From positions 549 through 28,614 of the forward strand of contig DDSO01000147.1 in assembly GCA_002343425.1 (NCBI GenBank): a stretch of 28,066 bases of DNA. Reading direction: 5' to 3'. This stretch comes from Brevundimonas sp. UBA2388 (GTDB lineage Bacteria > Pseudomonadota > Alphaproteobacteria > Caulobacterales > Caulobacteraceae). The notes under the pieces are model-generated. The model was not told the DNA's origin, did not search any database, and saw only the letters and a list, made by a program, of their open reading frames with translations. Below are positions 1-8,492 of the stretch, piece after piece (position 1 is the first letter of the stretch; each line of letters starts with the position of its first letter). Position numbers and translations under genes: made by a program.

Positions 1-879
<879 letters not shown>

Positions 880-908
880 ACCGGTCCGTACGGACCAGAC
901 CAATCGGG

Positions 909-948
909 GGCCGCTCTTTCAGACTGAAGGGGCGGCCTCTGGCTTTTT
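909..948 (+). terminator. Intrinsic-terminator-like hairpin between ctaD and ctaB
   Basis: Bases 909-921 pair with 925-937 to give a 13-bp stem (two G-T wobbles) with the 3-nt loop GAC. A CTTTTT tract lies at 943-948, six bases past the stem. A separate perfect 14-bp palindrome, GGTCCGTACGGACC, lies just upstream at 883-896. The ctaB start is only 10 bases after the T tract, so the hairpin would either end ctaD transcripts or act as a partial terminator that lowers expression of the assembly genes relative to the structural subunits. The structure is visible in the sequence; the function is inferred. Confidence 0.6.
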
Positions 949-957
949 GAAAATGCG

Positions 958-1929
958 ATGACCGAATCCGCCTCCCAGTCCGCGCTCTCGACGGCCCAGC
1001 CGGAAGACTTCTTCCAGCTGCTGAAGCCGCGCGTGATGTCGGTGGTGATCTTCACCGCCGTCGTCGGCCTGGTCGTGGCAGGTGGCGACCTGGACTGGCT
1101 GTCGGCCGCCATCGCCATCCTGTGCATCGCCGTCGGGGCAGGGGCGGCGGGGGCGCTGAACATGGCGCTGGAGGGCGAGACCGACGCCCTGATGCGGCGC
1201 ACCCGCGGGCGACCTGTCGCGGCCGGGCGGGTCAACAAGAACGACGCCATGACCTTTGGCGTCATCCTGTCGGTCTTTTCCGTCATGCTGCTCGGCATGG
1301 CGACCAACTGGCTGGCCGGCGGCCTGCTGTTGATGACCATCCTCTACTACGCCGTTTTCTACACCCTGCTGCTGAAGCGCCGGACGCCCCAGAACATCGT
1401 CATCGGCGGCGCCGCGGGCGCCTTTCCCCCCGTGATCGGCTGGGCCGCCGCGACGGGCGAGGCGCCGTGGCCGGCCTGGTTGCTGTTCGCCATCATCTTC
1501 CTGTGGACCCCGCCGCACAGCTGGGCCCTGGCCCTGTATTCGGCTGGCGACTACGCCCGCGCGGGCATTCCCATGATGCCGGTGGCGCGCGGGGCGAAGA
1601 GCACGCGGCTGCAGATCCTGATCTACAGCCTCGTGTTCGTACCGGTGGCCGTGGCTCCGGGCCTGCTGGGTCTCGGCGGCGTCCTTTATCTGGCTGTGTC
1701 GATCCTTGGCGGCCTGGGCTTCCTGTTCCTCGCCTTCCGCCTGTGGCGCAGCCGCGCCGGGGATCAGCCCGACAAGGCCGAGGCCGTGGGACGAGAGGCC
1801 GCATTGTATGATGTCCGCGCCGAGGCCAAACCGGCGCGCAACCTGTTCGCTTTCTCCATCCTGTACCTGATGGCGCTGTTCGCGGCCCTGCTGGTCGAGA
1901 GCATCACCGCCCTTCCCGGACTGTCATGA
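958..1929 (+). CDS. ctaB: Protoheme IX farnesyltransferase (heme O synthase)
   Basis: This UbiA-family integral membrane prenyltransferase adds a farnesyl group to heme B to make heme O, the precursor of heme A for the aa3 oxidase. At 323 residues with about nine hydrophobic segments it has the normal size. The first prenyl-diphosphate/Mg site reads N-x3-E-x3-D followed by ALMRRTRGRPVAAG (around residues 64-85); the first acidic residue is Glu rather than the more usual Asp. The second conserved stretch, DYARAGIPMMPV, is near residues 197-208. The start at 958 gives the expected short polar N-terminus before the first helix; no strong Shine-Dalgarno is visible. The 3' end overlaps the next gene by 4 bases, indicating translational coupling. 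Confidence 0.95.
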   Translation: MTESASQSALSTAQPEDFFQLLKPRVMSVVIFTAVVGLVVAGGDLDWLSAAIAILCIAVGAGAAGALNMALEGETDALMRRTRGRPVAAGRVNKNDAMTFGVILSVFSVMLLGMATNWLAGGLLLMTILYYAVFYTLLLKRRTPQNIVIGGAAGAFPPVIGWAAATGEAPWPAWLLFAIIFLWTPPHSWALALYSAGDYARAGIPMMPVARGAKSTRLQILIYSLVFVPVAVAPGLLGLGGVLYLAVSILGGLGFLFLAFRLWRSRAGDQPDKAEAVGREAALYDVRAEAKPARNLFAFSILYLMALFAALLVESITALPGLS

Positions 1930-2111
1930 CCCTACGCCGCCTGACCCCCGAAGAGCTGTCCGCCCGCAGCAAGCGCAATCTCGCCATCGCCGGCGCCCTG
2001 GTGGGCTTCATCGTGCTGGTGTTCGCCGTCACCGTGCTGAACCTCAAGCGCAACATCGACGCCCGCAAGGACGCCATCGCGGCCGGCGCACCGGTCGAAT
2101 ACGCCCGATGA
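1926..2111 (+). CDS. CoxF-type small single-helix membrane protein of the oxidase cluster
   Basis: A 61-residue protein with a basic N-terminus (LSARSKRNLAIAG), one transmembrane helix at about residues 20-41 and a short polar tail rich in Arg, Lys and Ala. It overlaps ctaB and ctaG by 4 bases at each end (ATGA), so it is clearly part of the coupled operon. Small one-helix proteins at exactly this place between ctaB and ctaG occur in many alphaproteobacteria and are annotated as CoxF family or as hypothetical. A role in oxidase assembly is inferred from position only; no catalytic motif is visible. Confidence 0.8.
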   Translation: MTLRRLTPEELSARSKRNLAIAGALVGFIVLVFAVTVLNLKRNIDARKDAIAAGAPVEYAR

Positions 2112-2695
2112 AGAAGCCCACCGCCAATGCTGTGGTGGCGATCGCCTGCGCTGGCGGCGTCATGTTCATGACCGGCGCCGCCTTCGCCGCCGTGCCCCTG
2201 TATCAGCTGTTCTGCCAGGTCACCGGCTTCGACGGCACGGTCCGCAAGGCGGACCAGGCGCCGGATGTGCAGCTGGACCAGACGGTGCTGATCCGGTTCG
2301 ACACCAATGTGCGCGGCCTGCCCATGACCTTCCGCGCCGAACAGGTCGCCCAGCGGGTGCGAATCGGCGAGACGGGCATCGCCTATTTCGATGTGACCAA
2401 TACCTCCGATCGTCCAATCCAGGCCACGGCCGCCTATAACGTCGTGCCGGAGCGGGCCGGCCCCTATTTCCAGAAGCTGCAATGCTTCTGCTTCGAGGGA
2501 CAGACCATCCAGCCGGGCCAGACGATGAAATTCCCGGTCCAGTATTTCGTGGCGCCGGAGATGGCGACCGACCGCGAGAGCCGCGGGGTCGAGGAAATAA
2601 CCCTCAGCTACACCTTCTATCCCACGCAAGGCTTCGATCAGGCCGCAATCGCGGGCGCCCCTCCAAGTTCTCAAGGGTCTGGCGCGGCGGGATAG
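2108..2695 (+). CDS. ctaG: Cytochrome c oxidase copper chaperone CtaG/Cox11
   Basis: Cox11 inserts Cu into the Cu-B site of subunit I. The 195-residue protein has a cytoplasmic N-terminus, one transmembrane helix at about 8-30 and a periplasmic beta domain. The conserved cysteine of VPLYQLFCQVTG is C36, and the Cu(I)-binding CFCF pair is C126/C128. Other family signatures seen are RFDTNVRGLPMTF, QATAAYNVVPERAGPYFQKLQCFCF and LSYTFYP. The residues after CFCF read EGQ, where the usual form in the family is xEQ, so one acidic position is glycine. It overlaps the upstream small gene by 4 bases and lies 51 bases before ctaE. Confidence 0.95.
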   Translation: MKKPTANAVVAIACAGGVMFMTGAAFAAVPLYQLFCQVTGFDGTVRKADQAPDVQLDQTVLIRFDTNVRGLPMTFRAEQVAQRVRIGETGIAYFDVTNTSDRPIQATAAYNVVPERAGPYFQKLQCFCFEGQTIQPGQTMKFPVQYFVAPEMATDRESRGVEEITLSYTFYPTQGFDQAAIAGAPPSSQGSGAAG

Positions 2696-2746
2696 CCGAC
2701 GCTATAGCCTGCCTCATACGACTCTCGACTGCTGCAAGAGACCCAG

Positions 2747-3655
2747 ATGGCCGACGCACACGCCACTCCGCATCACGACTATCACCTGGTGAATCCCAGC
2801 CCCTGGCCGCTGATCGCCTCGATCGCGGTCACGATCATGATGGTCGGGGCCGTGGTGTGGATGAAGGGCATCGTCGGACCCGATGCGGGACCGATCGCGA
2901 CGGCCCTGCTGTCCGACGGCAAGGCGGCCCTGTTCTTCGCGGGTCTGGCCGGCGTGCTGGTGGCCGCGTTCGCCTGGTGGGCGGATGTGATCAAGGAAAG
3001 CCAGGGCGGCGACCACACCCCGGTCGTCCAGATCGGTCTGCGCTACGGCATGATCATGTTCATCGCCTCCGAGGTGATGTTCTTCGCCGCCTTCTTCTGG
3101 ATGTTCTTCGAAATGGCGGTCTTCAACGAAGCCCGCGCCCACATTCCCGAGGTCGGCAACTGGGCCGAGACCGCCGCCGCCTGGTCGACCTGGCCGCCCC
3201 AGGGCGTCGAAACGCTGGACGCCTGGCATCTGCCGCTGCTGAACACCGTAATCCTGCTGCTCAGCGGCACGACGGTGACCTGGGCACACCACGCCCTGCA
3301 GGTCGGCGACCGCAAGGCGACCCGCACCGGACTGATCATCACCGTCCTGCTCGGCGTGCTGTTCACCGCGGTGCAGATCTATGAGTATGACCACATTCTC
3401 CACGAGAACCTGTTCTTCAACGAGAACGCTGTTAACTCCGGCCTGTACGGCTCGATCTTCTTCATGGCGACCGGCTTCCACGGTTTCCACGTCCTGCTCG
3501 GCACCATCTTCCTGCTGGTCTGCCTGCTGCGCCTGATGGCCGGCCAGATGACCCCCCAGAAGCATTTCGGCTTCGAGGCGGCCGCCTGGTACTGGCATTT
3601 CGTGGACGTGGTCTGGCTGTTCCTCTTCGCCTTCGTCTACGTCACCTTCGGGTGA
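2747..3655 (+). CDS. ctaE: Cytochrome c oxidase subunit III
   Basis: Subunit III of the aa3 oxidase is a seven-helix membrane protein without redox centres; it stabilises the enzyme and aids proton uptake. The 302-residue sequence starts with the typical HHDYHLVNPSPWPL and contains ASEVMFFAAFFWMFFEMAVF in a central helix (with the conserved Glu), then ATGFHGFHVLLGTIF and EAAAWYWHFVDVVWLFLF, all hallmarks of COX3. A purine-rich stretch (AAGAGA) lies upstream of the ATG at 2747. The stop codon overlaps the GTG start of the following DUF983 gene. Confidence 0.97.
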   Translation: MADAHATPHHDYHLVNPSPWPLIASIAVTIMMVGAVVWMKGIVGPDAGPIATALLSDGKAALFFAGLAGVLVAAFAWWADVIKESQGGDHTPVVQIGLRYGMIMFIASEVMFFAAFFWMFFEMAVFNEARAHIPEVGNWAETAAAWSTWPPQGVETLDAWHLPLLNTVILLLSGTTVTWAHHALQVGDRKATRTGLIITVLLGVLFTAVQIYEYDHILHENLFFNENAVNSGLYGSIFFMATGFHGFHVLLGTIFLLVCLLRLMAGQMTPQKHFGFEAAAWYWHFVDVVWLFLFAFVYVTFG

Positions 3656-4032
3656 CGGACGGCCCCACAGGGCTTGATCTTCAACCGGCGCGGATCAACC
3701 CGATCCGCGCCGGTCTGCTTTGCCGCTGTCCCCATTGCGGCAAGGGTCCGTTGTTCGCGGGCTTTCTCAAGGTGGTCGACCGCTGCGCCGCCTGCGGCTT
3801 CGACTTCACCCGCCTGAACACCGGCGACGGCGCCGCCATCTTCATCATGCAGATCGCCGGCGGGATCGTGGTCTTCGGCGCCCTGTTCGTGCAGGTCGCC
3901 TGGAATCCGCCGATCTGGGCCATGCTGCTGGTCGCCCTGCCGCTGGTCGCCGGCCTCTCGCTGGGCCTGATGCGCCCCGGCAAGGGGGTGATGATCGCCC
4001 TGCAGATGCGGAACAGGGCGGGACAGGCCTGA
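3652..4032 (+). CDS. DUF983 zinc-ribbon membrane protein
   Basis: A 126-residue protein with two CxxC pairs near the N-terminus (CRCPHCGKGPLF and CAACGFDF), which look like a zinc ribbon, followed by two transmembrane helices and a basic tail. This is the DUF983 pattern, and DUF983 genes typically follow ctaE in alphaproteobacteria. The start is a GTG at 3652 overlapping the ctaE stop (GTGA), and its own stop overlaps the SURF1 start (TGATG), so it is translationally coupled on both sides. A part in oxidase maturation is suggested by position only; the biochemical function is unknown. Confidence 0.85.
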   Translation: MTDGPTGLDLQPARINPIRAGLLCRCPHCGKGPLFAGFLKVVDRCAACGFDFTRLNTGDGAAIFIMQIAGGIVVFGALFVQVAWNPPIWAMLLVALPLVAGLSLGLMRPGKGVMIALQMRNRAGQA

Positions 4033-4766
4033 TGCGCGCCCGCTTCCCATGGGGCCTGACGATCGTCTGCACCCTCGCCCTCGCCCTCCTGTGCGGGCTC
4101 GGGGTCTGGCAGGTGCAGCGGATGCAGTGGAAGAACGGCCTGATCGATCAGGCCGAGGCCGCTGCCGGCCTCCCGCCCGCGCCGCTCGCCGCGGTCATGG
4201 CCCTGCCTGACCCCGCCTTCCACAAGGTCGCCATCGACTGTCCGGGGCTGGCCACGGCCCCCTGGGTCGAACTCCAGACCATCCATGAGGGGCAGGCTGG
4301 CGTCCGGCTGATCTCTGCCTGCCGTCCGACCGACTTTCCGGCCGTGTTCCTGATCGACCGCGGCTTTGTCGCCGAGAGCATTTCCGCCCGCCCGCCGGTC
4401 GCGGCCTCGACGGCGTCCTTCCCGCTGGTTGCCGAGGTGCGCGAGACGCCGCCGCCGGGCCCGATGGCCCTGCCCGTCGACAAGGGCCGGTTCTTCGCGC
4501 GCGACATGGCCGGCATGGCCGAGGCGCTGGGCGTCGCCGACACTGATCCGAACACCCTGTTCGCCCTGACCTCCTCCAATCCCGAGTGGCAGGCCCTCCA
4601 GCCCTCGGCCCCGCCGGCGGCCTTCTCGAACAACCACCTCGGCTATGCCTTGACCTGGTTCGGGCTGGCGCTGGCGCTGGTCGGTTTCTACATCGTGCTG
4701 CTCCGCAAGACCCTCAAGCAGCCTCGCTCTGCGAGCGAGGCGATAGGGAAAGAAGAAGCCCCCTGA
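4032..4766 (+). CDS. SURF1-family cytochrome oxidase biogenesis protein
   Basis: SURF1/Shy1 proteins support delivery or insertion of heme a into subunit I. The 244-residue product has the family layout: an N-terminal helix (about 7-25) leading into GLGVWQVQRMQWKNGLI, a periplasmic domain containing FLIDRGFV, and a C-terminal helix preceded by NNHLGYALTWFGLA. The ATG at 4032 overlaps the DUF983 stop and gives the right N-terminus; the frame stays open upstream to 3720 but that part is out-of-frame reading of DUF983. The last roughly 15 residues (from QPRSASEA) are encoded over a perfect 8-bp hairpin (4721-4741), which suggests the tail was remodelled by a small palindromic insertion or rearrangement. 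Confidence 0.92.
   Translation: MRARFPWGLTIVCTLALALLCGLGVWQVQRMQWKNGLIDQAEAAAGLPPAPLAAVMALPDPAFHKVAIDCPGLATAPWVELQTIHEGQAGVRLISACRPTDFPAVFLIDRGFVAESISARPPVAASTASFPLVAEVRETPPPGPMALPVDKGRFFARDMAGMAEALGVADTDPNTLFALTSSNPEWQALQPSAPPAAFSNNHLGYALTWFGLALALVGFYIVLLRKTLKQPRSASEAIGKEEAP
4721..4741 (+). repeat. Perfect 8-bp hairpin inside the SURF1 3' end
   Basis: GCCTCGCT (4721-4728) pairs with AGCGAGGC (4734-4741) around the 5-nt loop CTGCG. It lies within the last codons of SURF1, just upstream of the purine-rich stretch (4745-4758) that precedes the start of the M16 peptidase gene. It could influence coupling between the two genes or be the remnant of a small palindromic element. Confidence 0.5.
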
Positions 4767-6028
4767 CCGCCACGCTCCACACCCTGTCGAATGGCGTCCG
4801 CGTCGTCTGTGATCCCATGCCCGGCCTGCGCACCCTGGCCCTGACCGTCGCCGTGCGCGGCGGGGCGAAATGGGAGACCGAGGCGACGTCCGGCTGGTCC
4901 CACTGCCTCGAACATCTGGTCTTCAAAGGCGCCGGAGACATGGGCGCGCGCGAGATCGTCGAGCGGATCGAGGCCGAGGGCGGCTCACTGAACGCCTCCA
5001 CCGGCTATGAGCGCACCAGTTTCGAGGTCCGCGCCCTGCACGGCTCCCTGCCGCTGGCCATGCAGGTCGTCTCCGACCTCGTCTTCCGCCCCACGCTCGA
5101 CCCCGCCGAGATCGAGCGCGAGAAGGACGTCGTGGCGCAAGAGATCGCCGAGGCCTTCGACACCCCGGACGACCACGTCTTCGAAATGGCCCAGACCCGC
5201 GCCTTCGAGGGCCAGCCGCTGGGGCGGCCGATCCTTGGGTCAGTGAAGAGTCTGAAGCCGATCACCCGCGCCGCCATCGGCGACTGGCGCGCCCGGCTGT
5301 ATTCGCCGGACCGCATGGTGGTGGCCGTATCCGGCGCCGTGGACGAGACCGAGCTTCTGGCCCTGGCGGAGCGCTGGTTCGGCGCCGAGACCGCGACTCC
5401 GGCCGAGGCGCCCGACGCGCCCCGCTTCACAGGGGGCGCGGCGGCCCTGACCCGCCGGATCGAACAGGCCAATATTGTCTTCCAGCTGCCCGCGCCCTCG
5501 GCCACGGACCCCGCCTATGCCGCGACCCGGCTGATGACCGAGATCCTCGGCGGCGGCATGGCATCGCGCCTGTTCCAGAGCGCCCGCGAGGAGCGCGGCC
5601 TGGCCTATGCCATCGACGCCTATCACGAGCCCTATGAGGATGCCGGCCTGCTGGGCATCTACGCCGGCGCCGCCGCCGACCGGGCCGTCGAACTGGCCCG
5701 GGTGTGCGCCGCCGAGCTGAAGGCGCTGGCCGAAACGGGTCCGACCGCCGCAGAACTGTCGCGCGCCAAGGCCGTGCTCAACGCCGGCCTGTGGATGTCT
5801 GACGAGAGCCCCGCCGCCCGCGCCGGCCGGGCCGCGGCCCAGGTGCTGATCTTCGGGGCCCTGATCCCGTCGCAGACCATGTCTGAACGCACGCTCGCCC
5901 AGACGGTCGACACGGTCCGGACCGCCGCCGCCGCCTCGCTGGCCGCCGGCCGCTGCGCGACAGCGGTGTTGGGCCCGAAGGCCGCGGCCCCCGCGGGCGC
6001 GGCCTTCCACGAGGCTCTGTTCGGCTGA
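4763..6028 (+). CDS. M16-family zinc metallopeptidase (processing-peptidase type)
   Basis: An M16B peptidase of about 421 residues. The inverted zinc motif HCLEH gives H47, E50 and H51, and the third ligand is probably E127 in AQEIAEAFD, 80 residues downstream as the family expects. The typical run FEGQPLGRPILG follows, and the C-terminal inactive repeat contains EILGGGMASRLFQSAREERGLAY. The start is unusual. Homologues begin a few residues before LHTLSNGVRVV. The only in-frame ATG upstream (4586) lies deep inside SURF1 in another frame, no GTG or TTG lies between, and the next ATG (4817) would remove the first conserved strand. A CTG at 4763, overlapping the SURF1 stop (CTGA) and preceded by GGGAAAGAAGAAG, fits best. 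Its position right after SURF1 suggests co-transcription. Confidence 0.88.
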   Translation: MTATLHTLSNGVRVVCDPMPGLRTLALTVAVRGGAKWETEATSGWSHCLEHLVFKGAGDMGAREIVERIEAEGGSLNASTGYERTSFEVRALHGSLPLAMQVVSDLVFRPTLDPAEIEREKDVVAQEIAEAFDTPDDHVFEMAQTRAFEGQPLGRPILGSVKSLKPITRAAIGDWRARLYSPDRMVVAVSGAVDETELLALAERWFGAETATPAEAPDAPRFTGGAAALTRRIEQANIVFQLPAPSATDPAYAATRLMTEILGGGMASRLFQSAREERGLAYAIDAYHEPYEDAGLLGIYAGAAADRAVELARVCAAELKALAETGPTAAELSRAKAVLNAGLWMSDESPAARAGRAAAQVLIFGALIPSQTMSERTLAQTVDTVRTAAAASLAAGRCATAVLGPKAAAPAGAAFHEALFG

Positions 6029-6037
6029 TCTCCAACG

Positions 6038-6070
6038 CCGTCATCCTCGGGTCAAGCCCGAGGATGACGG
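6038..6070. repeat. REP-like palindrome downstream of the M16 gene
   Basis: A perfect 14-bp inverted repeat (6038-6051 and 6057-6070) around the 5-nt loop TCAAG. Its left arm contains TCATCCTCG. Palindromes of this type are scattered through intergenic regions of many alphaproteobacteria. It starts 10 bases after the M16 stop, so it may stop transcription, but no T tract follows. It shares a TCATCCYCG head with the arms of the inverted repeats at 10072-10206 and 24925-25407. Confidence 0.75.
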
Positions 6071-6116
6071 TGTGGGGGTGGTTCACCCCGAGCAAACGCT
6101 GGGGTAGGCTTGATCC

Positions 6117-6707
6117 ATGGCCCTGCTGGACTGGATCAACGAAGCGACGGGCCCGGTGGTGAAAGGGCAGGGCGTGACCCTGCGTCCCCCCCGCGCCTCC
6201 GACCACGAGGCCTGGGCCGGCCTGCGCCATGCGTCTCACGCCTATCTGCAGCCATGGGAGCCGATCTGGCCCGAGGACGACCTGACCCGTCCGGCCTTCA
6301 AACGCCGCCTCTCGATCTATGGGCGTGAGATGGAGGCCGGCAACGCCTGGCCCTTCTTCATTTTCGCTGATTCCGACCAGTCGCTGGTCGGCGCCATCAC
6401 CCTGTCCAACATCCGGCGCGGCGTCGCCGAGACGGGGACGCTGGGCTACTGGGTCGGTCTGCCGTTCGCCGGTCGCGGCCTGGGCACAGCCGCGGTCCGG
6501 GCCATGGTCGCCTGGGCCTTCGACGACCTGAAGCTGCACCGCGTCGAGGCCGCCTGTGTGCCGGACAACACGGCCTCGCGCCGGGTGCTCGAGAAGACCG
6601 GTTTTCAGCTCGAAGGACGGGCCCGGGCTTATCTTAAAATTAACGGCGCTTGGGCAGATCATCTCCTGTTCGGCTTCGTCAATGACGGAGTCGGGCGCGG
6701 CGGCTGA
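6117..6707 (+). CDS. GNAT N-acetyltransferase, RimJ/RimL type
   Basis: A 196-residue acetyl-CoA-dependent acetyltransferase that probably acylates protein N-termini or small amines; the substrate cannot be read from sequence. The acetyl-CoA binding motif is at G119-R-G-L-G123 in WVGLPFAGRGLGTAAV. The following VEAACVPDNTASRRVLEKTGFQLEGRARAYLKING is the characteristic RimJ/RimL C-terminal block. The ATG at 6117 gives a normal N-terminus before VTLRPPRASDHEAW. The 3' end overlaps the next gene (start 6682) by 26 bases, so the two are likely co-translated. Confidence 0.9.
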   Translation: MALLDWINEATGPVVKGQGVTLRPPRASDHEAWAGLRHASHAYLQPWEPIWPEDDLTRPAFKRRLSIYGREMEAGNAWPFFIFADSDQSLVGAITLSNIRRGVAETGTLGYWVGLPFAGRGLGTAAVRAMVAWAFDDLKLHRVEAACVPDNTASRRVLEKTGFQLEGRARAYLKINGAWADHLLFGFVNDGVGRGG

Positions 6708-8406
6708 TTCCGGCCGTCCTGTCGGGACCAGCAGGCGTTTGAATACTCGCTCCAGAAGTCTGGCCTGGGACGCGACGACCGCCATTGAGGCGCTGGCCGC
6801 CGCGGACACCGCCCTGTGGATATGGACCCCGTCCGACGACCAGATGCGCTTCACCGGCGCGACCCGGGCGCTGGGGCTCGGCCCGCTGGCGCCGGAGTGT
6901 TCGGGCGCCGCCTTCACCGCTGTGGCCATTCCGCAGGACCGGGCGCTGGCCGAGAAGATTCTCAAGCCGCAGGCCGAGGGGACCGAGGTCGCCGTCCGTC
7001 TGCGCATGCGCGATTCCGAGACCTGCATCTGGCGCGGCGTCTGGCTGGAGGACGGCCTGCGCGCCGCCGGGGTCGTGGCCCTGGAGACGAAATTCGCCGC
7101 CTCGCATGTCGACCGGCTGACCGGTCTTCTGGACCGGCGCACCTTCCTCGCCCGCGCCGGCGAACAACTGACCCAGCCGGGCGACTATGAGCTGGTCGTG
7201 GCGGACGTGGACCGCCTGCGCCGCCTGAACGAGGCCCTCGGCCATGAGCGCACCGATCTGGTGCTGGCGGCGCTGGGATCGCGCCTGAACGCCGCCTTCG
7301 CCCATGACGCCAACGCCGCCCGCATCGGCGAGGACGAGTTCGCCGTCCTGGCCCCGCGCGGCACCGGCGCCGTGGCCGAACGGGTGCGCGAGGCGCTGGA
7401 ACAGCCGCTGCGCGTTGCAGGCTTCGACATCTATCCCACCGTCTCGATCGGCTCCGCCCAGGCCGAGGGCGGCCCGGACGCGCCTGATCCGGCTGAAATG
7501 CTGCGTCGGGTCGAACTGGCGGTCGAACAGGCCAAGACCGCGGGCCGCAGCGGCGTCGCCGCCTATGGCCGGGCGCTGGAGAGCGACAGCCTGTCCCGGC
7601 TGGCGCTGGAAGCCGACCTGCGCAACGCCTTCGTGCGCGGCGAGATCGAGCCCTTCTACCAGCCGATCGTGAACCTGCTGACCGGCGCCGTGGCCGGGTT
7701 CGAGGCCCTGGCCCGCTGGCGTCACCCCAAACGTGGTCTGGTCCCGCCCGACGAATTCCTGGGTCTGGCTGACGAAATGGGCCTGATGAACGACCTGGGT
7801 CTGCTGATGATGACCCAGGCCTCGCGTCAGCTGGCCGAATGGCTCAAGCGGCATCCGTCGGCGGGCAAGCTGTTCTGCAGCGTCAACCTGTCGGTCGGCG
7901 AGATCGAGCGGGCCAATCTGGTCGAGGACGTCACCCGCATCATCGCCGACTCCGGCCTGCCGAAGGGCGCGCTGAAGCTTGAGGTCACCGAGGGCGACAT
8001 CATGCGCGACACGACCCGCGCCGCCGAGACCCTGACCCGGTTGCGCGCGGCCGGCGCCTCGCTGGCGCTCGATGATTTCGGCACCGGTTTCAGCTCCCTG
8101 ACCTGGCTCGCCAAGCTGCCGTTCGATACGCTGAAGATCGACCGCTATTTCGTTCTGACCATGGACAAGGACGAGGGCTCGGCCAAGATCGTCAAATCGG
8201 TGGTCAACCTCGGCCGCGACCTGTCGCTGGAAGTCGTCGCCGAGGGCGTCGAGAACGCCGGCCTCGCCAAACTTCTGCTCGACGCCCAGTGCCACTACGG
8301 CCAGGGCTTCGGCTACGCCCCTGCCCTCCCGGCGCAGGAGGCCGAGGTCTATCTGAACGAGTCGCTGGCTGATGGGACGGCACCGATCAAGGCGCGGTCG
8401 GCCTAA
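6682..8406 (+). CDS. pdeA: PAS-GEDEF-EAL cyclic-di-GMP phosphodiesterase, probable PdeA orthologue
   Basis: A 574-residue soluble protein. Residues about 25-130 look like a PAS domain (TALWIWTPSDD..). A degenerate GGDEF domain follows, with GEDEF at 216-220 in place of GGDEF and no RxxD inhibitory site. The EAL domain appears intact: E341-A-L in GFEALARWRHP, LEVTEGDIM, DDFGTG, the Lys in KIVKSVVNLGRDL, VVAEGVEN and QGFGYA. The protein should hydrolyse c-di-GMP to pGpG. In Caulobacter crescentus, PdeA (CC3396) has this same PAS-GEDEF-EAL order; its GEDEF domain binds GTP and activates the EAL domain, and the protein is cleared by ClpXP through CpdR. The nearby yqgE gene supports orthology. The start at 6682 overlaps the GNAT gene by 26 bases; a TTG at 6739 is an alternative. 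Confidence 0.88.
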   Translation: MTESGAAADSGRPVGTSRRLNTRSRSLAWDATTAIEALAAADTALWIWTPSDDQMRFTGATRALGLGPLAPECSGAAFTAVAIPQDRALAEKILKPQAEGTEVAVRLRMRDSETCIWRGVWLEDGLRAAGVVALETKFAASHVDRLTGLLDRRTFLARAGEQLTQPGDYELVVADVDRLRRLNEALGHERTDLVLAALGSRLNAAFAHDANAARIGEDEFAVLAPRGTGAVAERVREALEQPLRVAGFDIYPTVSIGSAQAEGGPDAPDPAEMLRRVELAVEQAKTAGRSGVAAYGRALESDSLSRLALEADLRNAFVRGEIEPFYQPIVNLLTGAVAGFEALARWRHPKRGLVPPDEFLGLADEMGLMNDLGLLMMTQASRQLAEWLKRHPSAGKLFCSVNLSVGEIERANLVEDVTRIIADSGLPKGALKLEVTEGDIMRDTTRAAETLTRLRAAGASLALDDFGTGFSSLTWLAKLPFDTLKIDRYFVLTMDKDEGSAKIVKSVVNLGRDLSLEVVAEGVENAGLAKLLLDAQCHYGQGFGYAPALPAQEAEVYLNESLADGTAPIKARSA

Positions 8407-8492
8407 GTCGCGATTCCGCCCGCCTGGCGCCGTTAGGCTGGATATACAGGTTGTGCTAGCGTGTGCTGGATGCATCTCTGGGAGGAATCGAT

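Noticed and set aside
4586..4762. N-terminal extension of the M16 peptidase from ATG 4586
   Set aside because: These codons are SURF1 read in another frame; no M16 homologue carries such an extension and the sequence has no domain features.
6679..8475. Minus-strand open frame of 598 codons
   Set aside because: It is antisense to the GEDEF-EAL gene, whose domain motifs are unmistakable; the antisense translation has no family features.
8440..8475. Possible promoter with a GCTAGCGT -10-like element before the small lipoprotein gene
   Set aside because: No acceptable -35 element at the right distance, so I do not call it.
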